The notes under the pieces are model-generated. The model saw nothing but the letters and a program-made list of their open reading frames with translations, ran no database searches and was not told the DNA's origin. Both the position numbers and the translations under genes were made by a program. This document shows, piece by piece, positions 25,738-32,458 of a DNA stretch of 33,080 bases; position 1 is the first letter of the stretch; the number at the start of each line of letters is the position of its first letter. Origin of the DNA: Bradyrhizobium sp. AS23.2 (GTDB lineage Bacteria > Pseudomonadota > Alphaproteobacteria > Rhizobiales > Xanthobacteraceae); contig NZ_LGHM01000087.1 of the NCBI RefSeq assembly GCF_001908185.1, positions 1 through 33,080 of the forward strand, in the 5' to 3' direction.

Positions 25738-27183
25738 TCACAACTCCCGTGCATTCGAGAATACGAACGAGCTTACCCGCCGCGTCGTCTCGTCCAGGAT
25801 CAGCGTGCGCGTGATCGGCGGCTCGGCGCGCTGGGCGCAGTTTTCGCGCTCGCAGAGGCGGCAATTGACGCCGATCGGCGTTCCCTCCGTTTTCTCGAGA
25901 TCCATGCCGGCGGCGTAGACGAGGCGCGATGCATGGCGGATCTCGCAGCCGAGGCCGATGGCGAAGCGTGGCTGCGGCAGCGGATGCGGCGCCACCGGCC
26001 GTCGCACCATCTGCGCGATCGAGAAATAGCGTGTGCCGTCGGAGAGCTCGATCACCTGCTTCAGGAGGCGATCAGGCGTGTCGAACGTCGAGTGCACGTT
26101 CCACAGTGGACAAGTGCCGCCGAATTTCGAGAACGGGAACGTGCCGGATGAAAAGCGCTTCGACACGTTGCCGGCATTGTCGACGCGCAGGAGGAAGAAC
26201 GGAATGCCGCGCGCATTCGGCCGCTGCAGGGTGGTGAGCCGGTGGCAGACCTGCTCGAAGCCGGAATTGAAGCGCTGCGCCAGCACGTGGATGTCGTAGT
26301 TGAGGGCTTCCGCTGCGGCCAGGAAGGCGGGGTAGGGCATCATGACGGCCGCCGCAAAGTAGTTGCCGAGCGTGATGCGGAACAGCCGCCGCGGCGCGTC
26401 GTCAAGCGGGCCGGCGCGGCCGATGATGGTCTCCAGATGCTGCGCGCATTCGCCTAAGCCCAGCTGGAAGGCGAGCTGGAACGCGCGTCCGGGCGGATCG
26501 ACCAGCTCGGAGATCAGGAGCTGGCGGCGGTGGCGGTCGAAACGCCTGAGCGTCTCGCGCATCACGTCGACCGGCATGATGCGGGTCTGGATCGAATGCT
26601 TCTCGCGCAATCGCGCCGCGAGTGCGGCATAGAGCCCCTCGGCCGGCACGTTCAGTTCATCGCGAAGATTCTCCGCGGCCTGCTCGAGCTCCGGAAAATA
26701 GTTCCGGTTGGCCTCGATCAGCTCGCGCACGCGTTCGACCGGATTGGCCTCATAGCGCGTGCCAACGTCGCGGTCGGCCATCTGCGCCGCCGCCAGGGTC
26801 TCGCCCTGGCGGGCCTCGGTATAGGCGGCGTAGAGCCGCTGCAGCGCATGGGTGACGCCGGGACAGAGCTCGGCGAGGTCGCGCAGTTCCTGCTTGGGAA
26901 CGTCGATCTGTCGGAACAGGGGATCGGAGAAGATCTCGTTGAGCTCAGCGAAGAAGCGGTCCTCGTCGGCGGTCGCGAGGTCACGCAGGTCGAGGTCGTA
27001 GGTCTCTGCCAGCCGCAGCAGAATCTGCGCCGTCACCGGGCGCTGGTTGCGCTCGATCAGGTTGACGTAGCTCGGCGAGATCCCGAGCCCCTCGGCGATC
27101 TGGGTCTGTGACAGCCCCAATTGCTGCCGGATCCTGCGGAAGCGCGGGCCGACGAACAGTTTCTTCCCGGACTCGGCGGCCAT
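25738..27183 (-). CDS. ScfR/RamB-type transcriptional regulator of short-chain acyl metabolism
   Basis: The 481-residue protein has an N-terminal XRE helix-turn-helix (residues 12-66: FRRIRQQLGLSQTQIAEGLG, ISPSYVNLIERNQRPVT), a middle domain related to ImmA/IrrE but without HExxH (GRAFQLAFQLGLGECAQHLE), and the C-terminal DUF2083 domain. That domain holds Cys413, Cys441, Cys444 and Cys449 (GLGCEIRHA; NCRLCERENCAQRA), which may bind a metal or iron-sulfur cluster. The family includes RamB and PccR, which control acetate, glyoxylate-shunt and propionate genes, probably sensing acyl-CoA. It is divergent from aceA, which is then the likely target. Confidence 0.9.
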   Translation of the reverse strand: MAAESGKKLFVGPRFRRIRQQLGLSQTQIAEGLGISPSYVNLIERNQRPVTAQILLRLAETYDLDLRDLATADEDRFFAELNEIFSDPLFRQIDVPKQELRDLAELCPGVTHALQRLYAAYTEARQGETLAAAQMADRDVGTRYEANPVERVRELIEANRNYFPELEQAAENLRDELNVPAEGLYAALAARLREKHSIQTRIMPVDVMRETLRRFDRHRRQLLISELVDPPGRAFQLAFQLGLGECAQHLETIIGRAGPLDDAPRRLFRITLGNYFAAAVMMPYPAFLAAAEALNYDIHVLAQRFNSGFEQVCHRLTTLQRPNARGIPFFLLRVDNAGNVSKRFSSGTFPFSKFGGTCPLWNVHSTFDTPDRLLKQVIELSDGTRYFSIAQMVRRPVAPHPLPQPRFAIGLGCEIRHASRLVYAAGMDLEKTEGTPIGVNCRLCERENCAQRAEPPITRTLILDETTRRVSSFVFSNAREL

Positions 27184-27485
27184 CAGCAGCTCCTCTCTTC
27201 GCCTCTCCCCGCACGCGCGGAGAGTAAGAAGACAGCGGAATCGGCGAGCATTGTCGGGTCTCCAGAGGCGTTAAGGACAGTCTTGCTGACCAATTTCTAT
27301 TACAAAGTTTACAAAATAACATCTGTTACATGTACCGATGTTACATGACATCACCATTCAATTACAAGGCCTCTATACGAACTTCTCTTTCTCGCGTTTA
27401 GCTCAAGGCACGCATTTCGCAATGCACTGTCAAAAATGTCGACGACAAAGCCGGTTCGTTTTGTCGTCATCGAAAGGATCAGGCC
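27184..27485. promoter_or_regulatory. Divergent control region between the ScfR-type gene and aceA
   Basis: AT-rich compared with the surroundings. It holds TTACAAA (27300-27306) directly followed by GTTTACAAA (27307-27315), similar to the TTTGCAAA half-sites known for PccR/RamB-type regulators. GTTACATG occurs at 27325-27332 and 27340-27347, 15 bases apart, the second within GATGT-TACATG-ACATC. A 9-bp inverted repeat lies at 27441-27468 near aceA. The two promoters should lie in this stretch. Confidence 0.6.
27441..27468 (+). promoter_or_regulatory. Perfect stem-loop just before the aceA ribosome site
   Basis: GACGACAAA (27441-27449) and TTTGTCGTC (27460-27468) are perfectly complementary with a 10-base loop. 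The aceA ribosome site AAAGGA (27473-27478) begins four bases later. It could be a leader hairpin or a dimer operator. Confidence 0.5.
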
Positions 27486-29117
27486 ATGAACTACCAGCCA
27501 CGCGGAATCAGCACCCTCCAGGGCCCGGCTTCGTATCAGAGCGAGGTCGATGCGGCCCAGGCGCTCCTCAAGACCCAGCCGACCTGGAACGGGGTGACGG
27601 CCGAGGCCGTCGCGCGCATGCGTCTGCAGAACCGCTTCAAGACCGGCCTCGACATCGCCCGCTACACCGCGGCGCTGATGCGGGCCGACATGGCCGCCTA
27701 TGACAGCGACCCCACCAAGTACACCCAGTCGCTGGGCTGCTGGCACGGCTTCATCGCCCAGCAGAAGCTGATCTCGGTCAAGAAGCACTTCGGCACGACC
27801 GATCGCCGCTACCTCTATTTGTCTGGCTGGATGATCGCGGCCCTGCGCTCCGAGTTCGGCCCGCTGCCGGACCAGTCGATGCACGAGAAGACCTCGGTGC
27901 CGGCTCTGATCGAGGAGCTCTACACCTTCCTGCGTCAGGCCGACTCGCGCGAGCTGAACGATATCTTCCGCAGCCTCGACGCCGCCCGCAAGGAAGGCGA
28001 CAAGGCGAAGGAAAAGGCGCTGATCGAGAAGATCGACAACTTCCAGACCCATGTCGTGCCCGTCATCGCCGACATCGACGCCGGCTTCGGCAACGCCGAG
28101 GCGACCTACCTGCTCGCCAAGAAGATGATCGAAGCGGGCGCCTGCGCGCTCCAGATCGAGAACCAGGTCTCGGACGAGAAGCAGTGCGGCCACCAGGACG
28201 GCAAGGTCACCGTGCCGCACGACGTCTTCCTCGCGAAGATCCGTGCCTGCCGCCACGCGTTCCTCGAACTGGGCGTCGAAGATGGCATCGTCGTGACCCG
28301 CACCGACTCGCTCGGCGCAGGCCTCACGCAGCAGATCGCTGTCAGCCACAAGCCCGGTGACATCGGCGACCAGTACAACAGCTTCCTGGATTGCGAGGAA
28401 GTGACGGCAGAGAACGCCCGCAACGGTGATGTCATCATCAACCGCAACGGCAAGATGATGCGTCCGAAGCGGCTGCCCTCCAATCTCTATCAGTTCCGCC
28501 CGGGCACCGGCGAAGACCGCTGCGTGCTGGACTGCGTCACCTCGCTGCAGAACGGCGCCGACCTGCTCTGGATCGAGACCGAGAAGCCGCATATCGAGCA
28601 GATCGCCAAGATGGTCGATCGGATCCGCAAGGTGGTTCCGAACGCGAAGCTGGCCTACAACAACTCGCCGTCGTTCAACTGGACGCTCAACTTCCGTTGG
28701 CAGGTCTACGATGCGATGAAGGAAGCCGGCAAGGACGTCAGCAAGTACAACCGTGCCGAGCTGATGAAGGCGGAGTACGACGACACGGAGTTGGCGAAGG
28801 AAGCCGACGAGCGCATCCGCACCTTCCAGGCGGATTCAGCCAAGCGCGCCGGCATCTTCCACCACCTGATCACGCTGCCGACCTATCACACGGCCGCTCT
28901 GTCGACCGACAACCTCGCCAGGGAATATTTCGGCGAGCAGGGCATGCTCGGCTACGTGAAGAACGTCCAGCGCGCCGAGATCCGTCAGGGTATCGCCTGT
29001 GTGAAGCACCAGAATATGGCCGGCTCCGACATCGGCGACGACCACAAGGAGTACTTCGCCGGCGAGGCTGCCCTGAAGGCGGGCGGCGCCCACAACACGA
29101 TGAACCAGTTCGGCTAA
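27486..29117 (+). CDS. aceA: Isocitrate lyase
   Basis: Splits isocitrate into glyoxylate and succinate, the first glyoxylate-shunt step, needed for growth on acetate and fatty acids. The 543-residue protein is the longer bacterial type (like the Pseudomonas aeruginosa enzyme), with CWHGFIAQQK near 85, Mg-binding DIDAGFGNAEATYLL (196-210), and the catalytic loop as KQCGHQDGK with Cys234. The short E. coli type has KKCGH here. NNSPSFNWTLNF near 397 is also conserved. AAAGGA precedes ATG 27486. Malate synthase is not in the window. A small DUF4170 gene follows in the same transcript. Confidence 0.96.
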   Translation: MNYQPRGISTLQGPASYQSEVDAAQALLKTQPTWNGVTAEAVARMRLQNRFKTGLDIARYTAALMRADMAAYDSDPTKYTQSLGCWHGFIAQQKLISVKKHFGTTDRRYLYLSGWMIAALRSEFGPLPDQSMHEKTSVPALIEELYTFLRQADSRELNDIFRSLDAARKEGDKAKEKALIEKIDNFQTHVVPVIADIDAGFGNAEATYLLAKKMIEAGACALQIENQVSDEKQCGHQDGKVTVPHDVFLAKIRACRHAFLELGVEDGIVVTRTDSLGAGLTQQIAVSHKPGDIGDQYNSFLDCEEVTAENARNGDVIINRNGKMMRPKRLPSNLYQFRPGTGEDRCVLDCVTSLQNGADLLWIETEKPHIEQIAKMVDRIRKVVPNAKLAYNNSPSFNWTLNFRWQVYDAMKEAGKDVSKYNRAELMKAEYDDTELAKEADERIRTFQADSAKRAGIFHHLITLPTYHTAALSTDNLAREYFGEQGMLGYVKNVQRAEIRQGIACVKHQNMAGSDIGDDHKEYFAGEAALKAGGAHNTMNQFG

Positions 29118-29133
29118 CGACAGGAGACTGACT

Positions 29134-29346
29134 ATGACCACAGGCAGCAATTTCTGGGTGATCGGCGGCGAGTTCGGTTCGATGAACTTCCACAAGCTCG
29201 TGGAAGGCTCGGCCCAGGTCAAAGGTCCCTTCAAGTCCCGCAAGGAAGCCGAGGACTGCTGGAAGGAAGTCTCGGAAGAGAGCCGCCACAAGGCCGGCGT
29301 CCGCTTCTCGATCGTCGAGGAGCCGCACCGCGCCCCGGCAGCCTAA
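29134..29346 (+). CDS. DUF4170-type small protein downstream of aceA
   Basis: The 70-residue cytoplasmic protein begins TTGSNFWVIGGEFGSMNFHK and looks like the DUF4170 family of small alphaproteobacterial proteins. The predicted order is strand, strand, helix (SRKEAEDCWKEVSEESRHK), strand (VRFSIVEE). CAGGAGA precedes ATG 29134. It starts 16 bases after the aceA stop and is followed by a terminator, so it is very probably co-transcribed with aceA. The function is unknown; the position suggests something linked to the glyoxylate shunt. Confidence 0.75.
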   Translation: MTTGSNFWVIGGEFGSMNFHKLVEGSAQVKGPFKSRKEAEDCWKEVSEESRHKAGVRFSIVEEPHRAPAA

Positions 29347-29395
29347 TAGCGGCCCGGTTGCCGAACTGAACTGAAGAAGACGTCCAAGGACGGAT

Positions 29396-29436
29396 GGTCC
29401 CATCCAGGCTCTACCTGGGTGGGACCGTCTGTTTTT
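29396..29436 (+). terminator. Rho-independent terminator after aceA-DUF4170
   Basis: GGTCCCATCCAGG (29396-29408) pairs with CCTGGGTGGGACC (one mismatch), followed by GTCTG and TTTTT (29432-29436). It begins 50 bases after the DUF4170 stop. Confidence 0.93.
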
Positions 29437-29545
29437 GGCACAGGTGAGCCAGCTGTGTGCGCCGTAAGTATCTGGAATTGTGAGGCCTTTGCGGACGCTG
29501 TGGTTGCTGATAGGTTAACTCCAGCGTTTGAGGACGAGGCCGACA

Positions 29546-30100
29546 ATGTCAGAGCCCGAGACCAGCGGGACCCATCCCAGCCAGCCGCGCCCGGTGCGGC
29601 TGCGCGATGCGCTGCTGCGCGCCCGGATCGAGGCCGCCGACCGGACCGGCGTCGTCGTCGACCTCAGGGATGCCGAGGTGGCGCGGCTCGAGATCCTCAA
29701 TGATGCGCTCGATCCCCTGTTCGCGCAGGTGCCGGAGCAGATCGACCTGTTCGACCGCGGCATCAGCCAGGGCGATACGCCCAGACTCTGGATCGACGTT
29801 GTCGCGCACATCGTGATGGGGCGCGACAAGCGGATGTACCGCTTCGTCCAGGACACCCGCTTCGGCCGCATCGTGCTCGCCGAATCGCACGACACGGCTG
29901 TTATCGTCGAGGCCGTTACCGATTATGTCGCGCGCCGCATGATCGAGCGTGAGCATGCGATGGTGGTCCTGCCCGAGCCGAAGCCTGCGGCCGCGGAGCC
30001 GCCGCGCCGCTCGCGCGTGTGGCCGTTCGTTCTTGGATTCATCCTCGGCGCTGCCGCCTTGTTCGGCGTCGCTGTGCTCGCGGCCCTGCGGAGCTGGTGA
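29546..30100 (+). CDS. Unknown tail-anchored membrane protein
   Basis: The 184-residue protein has no signal peptide. Residues 17-140 form a charged soluble domain (RLRDALLRARIEAADRTGVV; DALDPLFAQVPEQIDLFDRG; DTPRLWIDVVAHIVMGRDKR), then a Pro/Ala linker (EPKPAAAEPPRRSR), and one membrane span near the C-terminus (159-181, WPFVLGFILGAAALFGVAVL). The soluble part should face the cytoplasm. Similar proteins are annotated as hypothetical in Bradyrhizobium-type genomes. ATG 29546 has GAGG at 29536-29539; a TTG six codons earlier is possible but less likely. Confidence 0.75.
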   Translation: MSEPETSGTHPSQPRPVRLRDALLRARIEAADRTGVVVDLRDAEVARLEILNDALDPLFAQVPEQIDLFDRGISQGDTPRLWIDVVAHIVMGRDKRMYRFVQDTRFGRIVLAESHDTAVIVEAVTDYVARRMIEREHAMVVLPEPKPAAAEPPRRSRVWPFVLGFILGAAALFGVAVLAALRSW

Positions 30101-30111
30101 TCAGTTGCTCC

Positions 30112-30214
30112 GTCATTCCGGGGCATGCGAAGCATGAGCCCGGAATCCATCGGGCGGCAGCGCATGGCGATGAATGGATTCCGGGCTCGCGCCGTTGGCG
30201 CGCCCCGGAATGAC
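30112..30214. repeat. Palindromic repeat, family A, copy 2
   Basis: GTCATTCCGGGGC and GCCCCGGAATGAC at the ends, GAGCCCGGAATCCAT and ATGGATTCCGGGCTC inside; same arms as 161-260. It fills almost the whole gap between the plus-strand stop at 30100 and the minus-strand stop at 30221. Confidence 0.88.
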
Positions 30215-30220
30215 AGCCAA

Positions 30221-31102
30221 CTAAATCAACCGCGCCTGCTTGATCTGCTGGATCTGAAATCCAGACCCGAGGCCTCGCACCGTCTGCTCGCAGCGCCAGC
30301 CGGCATTGTCCCTCTCGATCGCGAACAGATTATACGCCGCCGCCGGGTAGCGTCCGTGCGCGAGCGCGGACGCCGACGGTACGCCGATCGCGGGAATGTT
30401 GCCGTTGGGGCCCTCGAACCACATCGTCGAATGAATGTGGTCGTGCCCATGCAGGATCAGCTCGACGCCGTGACGCCTCAGCAGCGCCAGCAGCTCGGCT
30501 GCATCGGTCATCCGCTTGTGGCGCGCGCCGGACTTCAGGGGATGATGCACCAGCAACACGCGGAAGACGCCCTCGGCCGCGAGCCGTTCGAGGATTTGTT
30601 CGAGAGACGCAAGCTGATCGCGCCCGAGCGTGCCCGTCGCCATCAGCGGCGGGGTCGGCACCGCCGTGGACAGGCTGACAAGCGCGATCGGCCCGCGCCG
30701 GCGGACGGCCGGAAAGCCGATGCTGCCGTCATCGCTCGCAAGATAGGGCGCAAAGGTCTCGCCGAAGCGATGAGTGGTGGCGCGGACATAGGCGTCGTGA
30801 TTGCCGGGAATCGTGGTCACGCGGTCGGGCGGCCCGACGCCGTCGAGCCAGGCGCGAGCCGGCGCGAACTCCGCCTCCAGCGCCAAATTGACGAGATCGC
30901 CGGTTACGGCGATGTGGTCCGGCGCCTGCGCCCGGACGTCGGTGACGAGCGCGTCGAGCACCTCGCGACGCTGGTACTTGTGGCGGTTGCGCGTCCAGTT
31001 GACGTAGCCGAGCGCGCGCTTGCCCGCGAGCTCGATCAGCCGCGGCTTCGGCAGAGGCGGCAGATGCGGATCGGACAGATGGGCGAGCGTGTAGGGGGCC
31101 AT
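30221..31102 (-). CDS. Metallophosphoesterase
   Basis: Calcineurin-like phosphoesterase with a two-metal centre. The 293-residue protein shows the blocks in order: HLSDPHL (Asp11, His13), VTGDLVNLALEAEF, TIPGNHDAYV, LLVHHPLKSGARH and LILHGHDHIHSTMW. It has no signal peptide, so it is cytoplasmic. The closest characterised types are cyclic-nucleotide or UDP-diacylglucosamine-type phosphoesterases, but the blocks do not settle the substrate. It is divergent from the Nudix gene with a 92-base gap, which could hold both promoters. Confidence 0.9.
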   Translation of the reverse strand: MAPYTLAHLSDPHLPPLPKPRLIELAGKRALGYVNWTRNRHKYQRREVLDALVTDVRAQAPDHIAVTGDLVNLALEAEFAPARAWLDGVGPPDRVTTIPGNHDAYVRATTHRFGETFAPYLASDDGSIGFPAVRRRGPIALVSLSTAVPTPPLMATGTLGRDQLASLEQILERLAAEGVFRVLLVHHPLKSGARHKRMTDAAELLALLRRHGVELILHGHDHIHSTMWFEGPNGNIPAIGVPSASALAHGRYPAAAYNLFAIERDNAGWRCEQTVRGLGSGFQIQQIKQARLI

Positions 31103-31194
31103 GACGCGCGATTGCCTCGCTATTGCTCCGCTCTAATGGCAAGGTCGCGGGCGACGCGCAAGCAAAGCCTGAAGCGGGGCGTCAAGGGAGTCTG

Positions 31195-31686
31195 ATGGGG
31201 GATCGTCTGAACAGCGTCCGACGGACATTCGAACCGCTGCTGCGGCGAATCTTCCACGCCTATTTCCTGCTCGTTCGCGGCATGACCCTCGGCGTCCGCG
31301 CCGTGGTGTTGGACGCCGACAACAGGGTCTTCCTGGTCAGGCACAGCTACATCACCGGCTGGTATCTGCCCGGCGGCGGCGTCGATCTCGGCGAGACCAT
31401 GGAGCAGGCGATGCGGCGCGAGCTCAAGGAGGAGGGGGACATCGATCTGACCGGAGACGCCGTGCTGCACGGCATCTTCCTCAACAGCCACGTCTCCCGC
31501 CGCGACCACGTCGCGGTCTACATCGTCAGGCACTACAGGCAGGATCGCCTGCCCGCGCCCAACCGCGAGATCGTCGAATGCGGATTCTTCGCCATCACGG
31601 CGCTGCCTGAGGGAACCACGCCCGGCACGCGGCTGCGGATCGCGGAGGTGCTGGACGGCAAGCCGCTGATCGCGACCTGGCGGTAA
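31195..31686 (+). CDS. Nudix hydrolase
   Basis: Predicted to hydrolyse a nucleoside diphosphate linked to another group. The 163-residue protein has the Nudix box at about residues 60-83 (GGGVDLGETMEQAMRREL then KEEGDI). The consensus residues G, E, RE and EE are in place, but the final Gly of the box is replaced by Asp (EEGDI where EExG is usual), with a Gly one position earlier. VVLDADNRVFLVRHSYITGW forms the strands before the box. AAGGGAG at 31184-31190 supports ATG 31195. The N-terminal 25 residues are basic and hydrophobic (RRIFHAYFLLVRGM), perhaps a membrane-facing helix. Confidence 0.88.
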   Translation: MGDRLNSVRRTFEPLLRRIFHAYFLLVRGMTLGVRAVVLDADNRVFLVRHSYITGWYLPGGGVDLGETMEQAMRRELKEEGDIDLTGDAVLHGIFLNSHVSRRDHVAVYIVRHYRQDRLPAPNREIVECGFFAITALPEGTTPGTRLRIAEVLDGKPLIATWR

Positions 31687-31770
31687 CCAGCTCAGCCGCT
31701 GGACCGGCTATGCCGCACGGGGCCGATGGACCGCGGCCCTCCGAGATGTTATCCCGCTTCCGACATCGAC

Positions 31771-31813
31771 GCGTTTTCTGAACGCGAACCTGGTTCACTT
31801 CGCTCGAAGACGC
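31771..31813. repeat. Palindromic repeat, family E, copy 2, just before the GNAT gene
   Basis: GCGTTTTC at 31771-31778 faces GAAGACGC at 31806-31813 (one mismatch), with GCGAACC/GGTTC and a TTCGC arm inside. It is the same element as at 12420-12463 in opposite orientation. It ends eight bases before ATG 31822, where a ribosome site would be expected. Confidence 0.85.
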
Positions 31814-31821
31814 ATGCAGAC

Positions 31822-32337
31822 ATGACCGATCTCTCGCTCACCATCCTTCCCGAAGCTGCCGGCGACGCCCAGGCGATCGAACGGCTGCACGAACGCACCT
31901 TCGGCCCCGGCCGTTTCGTGCTCAGCGCCTACCGAATCCGCGAGCACGTCGACCATTTGCTCGACGTATCCTTCACGGCCCACATCGGCACGCTGCTGGT
32001 CGGCTCGGTCAGGCAATTGCCGGTGCTGGTCGGCGAGACGCCGGCGCTGCTGCTCGGGCCGCTCACCGTCGAGCCGCCGTTCCGCGACCGTGGCATTGGC
32101 CGTCTGCTGATGGAGCGCGCGCTGAAGGACGCGAAGGAGAAGGGACACCGCCTCGTGCTGCTGGTCGGCGACGAACCCTATTACAGCCGCGTCGGCTTCA
32201 AGCCGGTGCCGAAGGGCCGCGTCACCATGCCGGGCCCGGTCGACGCCGCTCGCGTCCTGATGTTCGAACTCGTCGATGGCGCCTTCGAGGGCGTGTCGGG
32301 GCCGGTGAGCCCCGACTGGAGCAAGGCGCGGGGCTAG
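31822..32337 (+). CDS. GNAT-family N-acetyltransferase
   Basis: Transfers an acetyl group from acetyl-CoA to an amine of unknown identity. The 171-residue protein has an N-terminal helix (AIERLHERTFGPGRFVLSAY), the strand LLLGPLTVEPPFRDRGIGRL with the acetyl-CoA-binding R/Q-x-x-G-x-G/A pattern (RDRGIGRLLM), VLLVGDEPYYSRVGFKPVP near 115-130, and a C-terminal VLMFELVDGAF. This is the YhbS-type layout. The frame is open to 31726, but that part is repeat DNA, so ATG 31822 is chosen. No clear ribosome site is seen, because the palindromic repeat occupies its place. Confidence 0.87.
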   Translation: MTDLSLTILPEAAGDAQAIERLHERTFGPGRFVLSAYRIREHVDHLLDVSFTAHIGTLLVGSVRQLPVLVGETPALLLGPLTVEPPFRDRGIGRLLMERALKDAKEKGHRLVLLVGDEPYYSRVGFKPVPKGRVTMPGPVDAARVLMFELVDGAFEGVSGPVSPDWSKARG

Positions 32338-32458
32338 TTGCAGCCCAAGTGATGCCGTTGGTGATTGCAGCCCGTAGCCAGATCGACCCAAACCGGAAGT
32401 GGTTTTCGACTGCACTCGGGTAGTCTGGCCCTATGAAGCGATCTGGTCTCACCCTAGG
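32338..32458. other. Gap between the GNAT gene and the insertion sequence
   Basis: No gene is seen. TTGCAGCCC occurs twice (about 32338 and 32366). The last six bases, CCTAGG at 32453-32458, fit the NCTAGN target of IS481-type elements. Confidence 0.5.

Noticed and set aside
27486..29117. KQCGH in isocitrate lyase as a damaged active site
   Set aside because: The longer bacterial isocitrate lyases normally have KQCGH, so this marks the subfamily and is not a defect.
31400..31460. Nudix box Gly to Asp change as a sign of an inactive enzyme
   Set aside because: The metal-binding glutamates and the RE pair are intact, and a Gly lies one position earlier; variation at the last Gly is seen in active enzymes.
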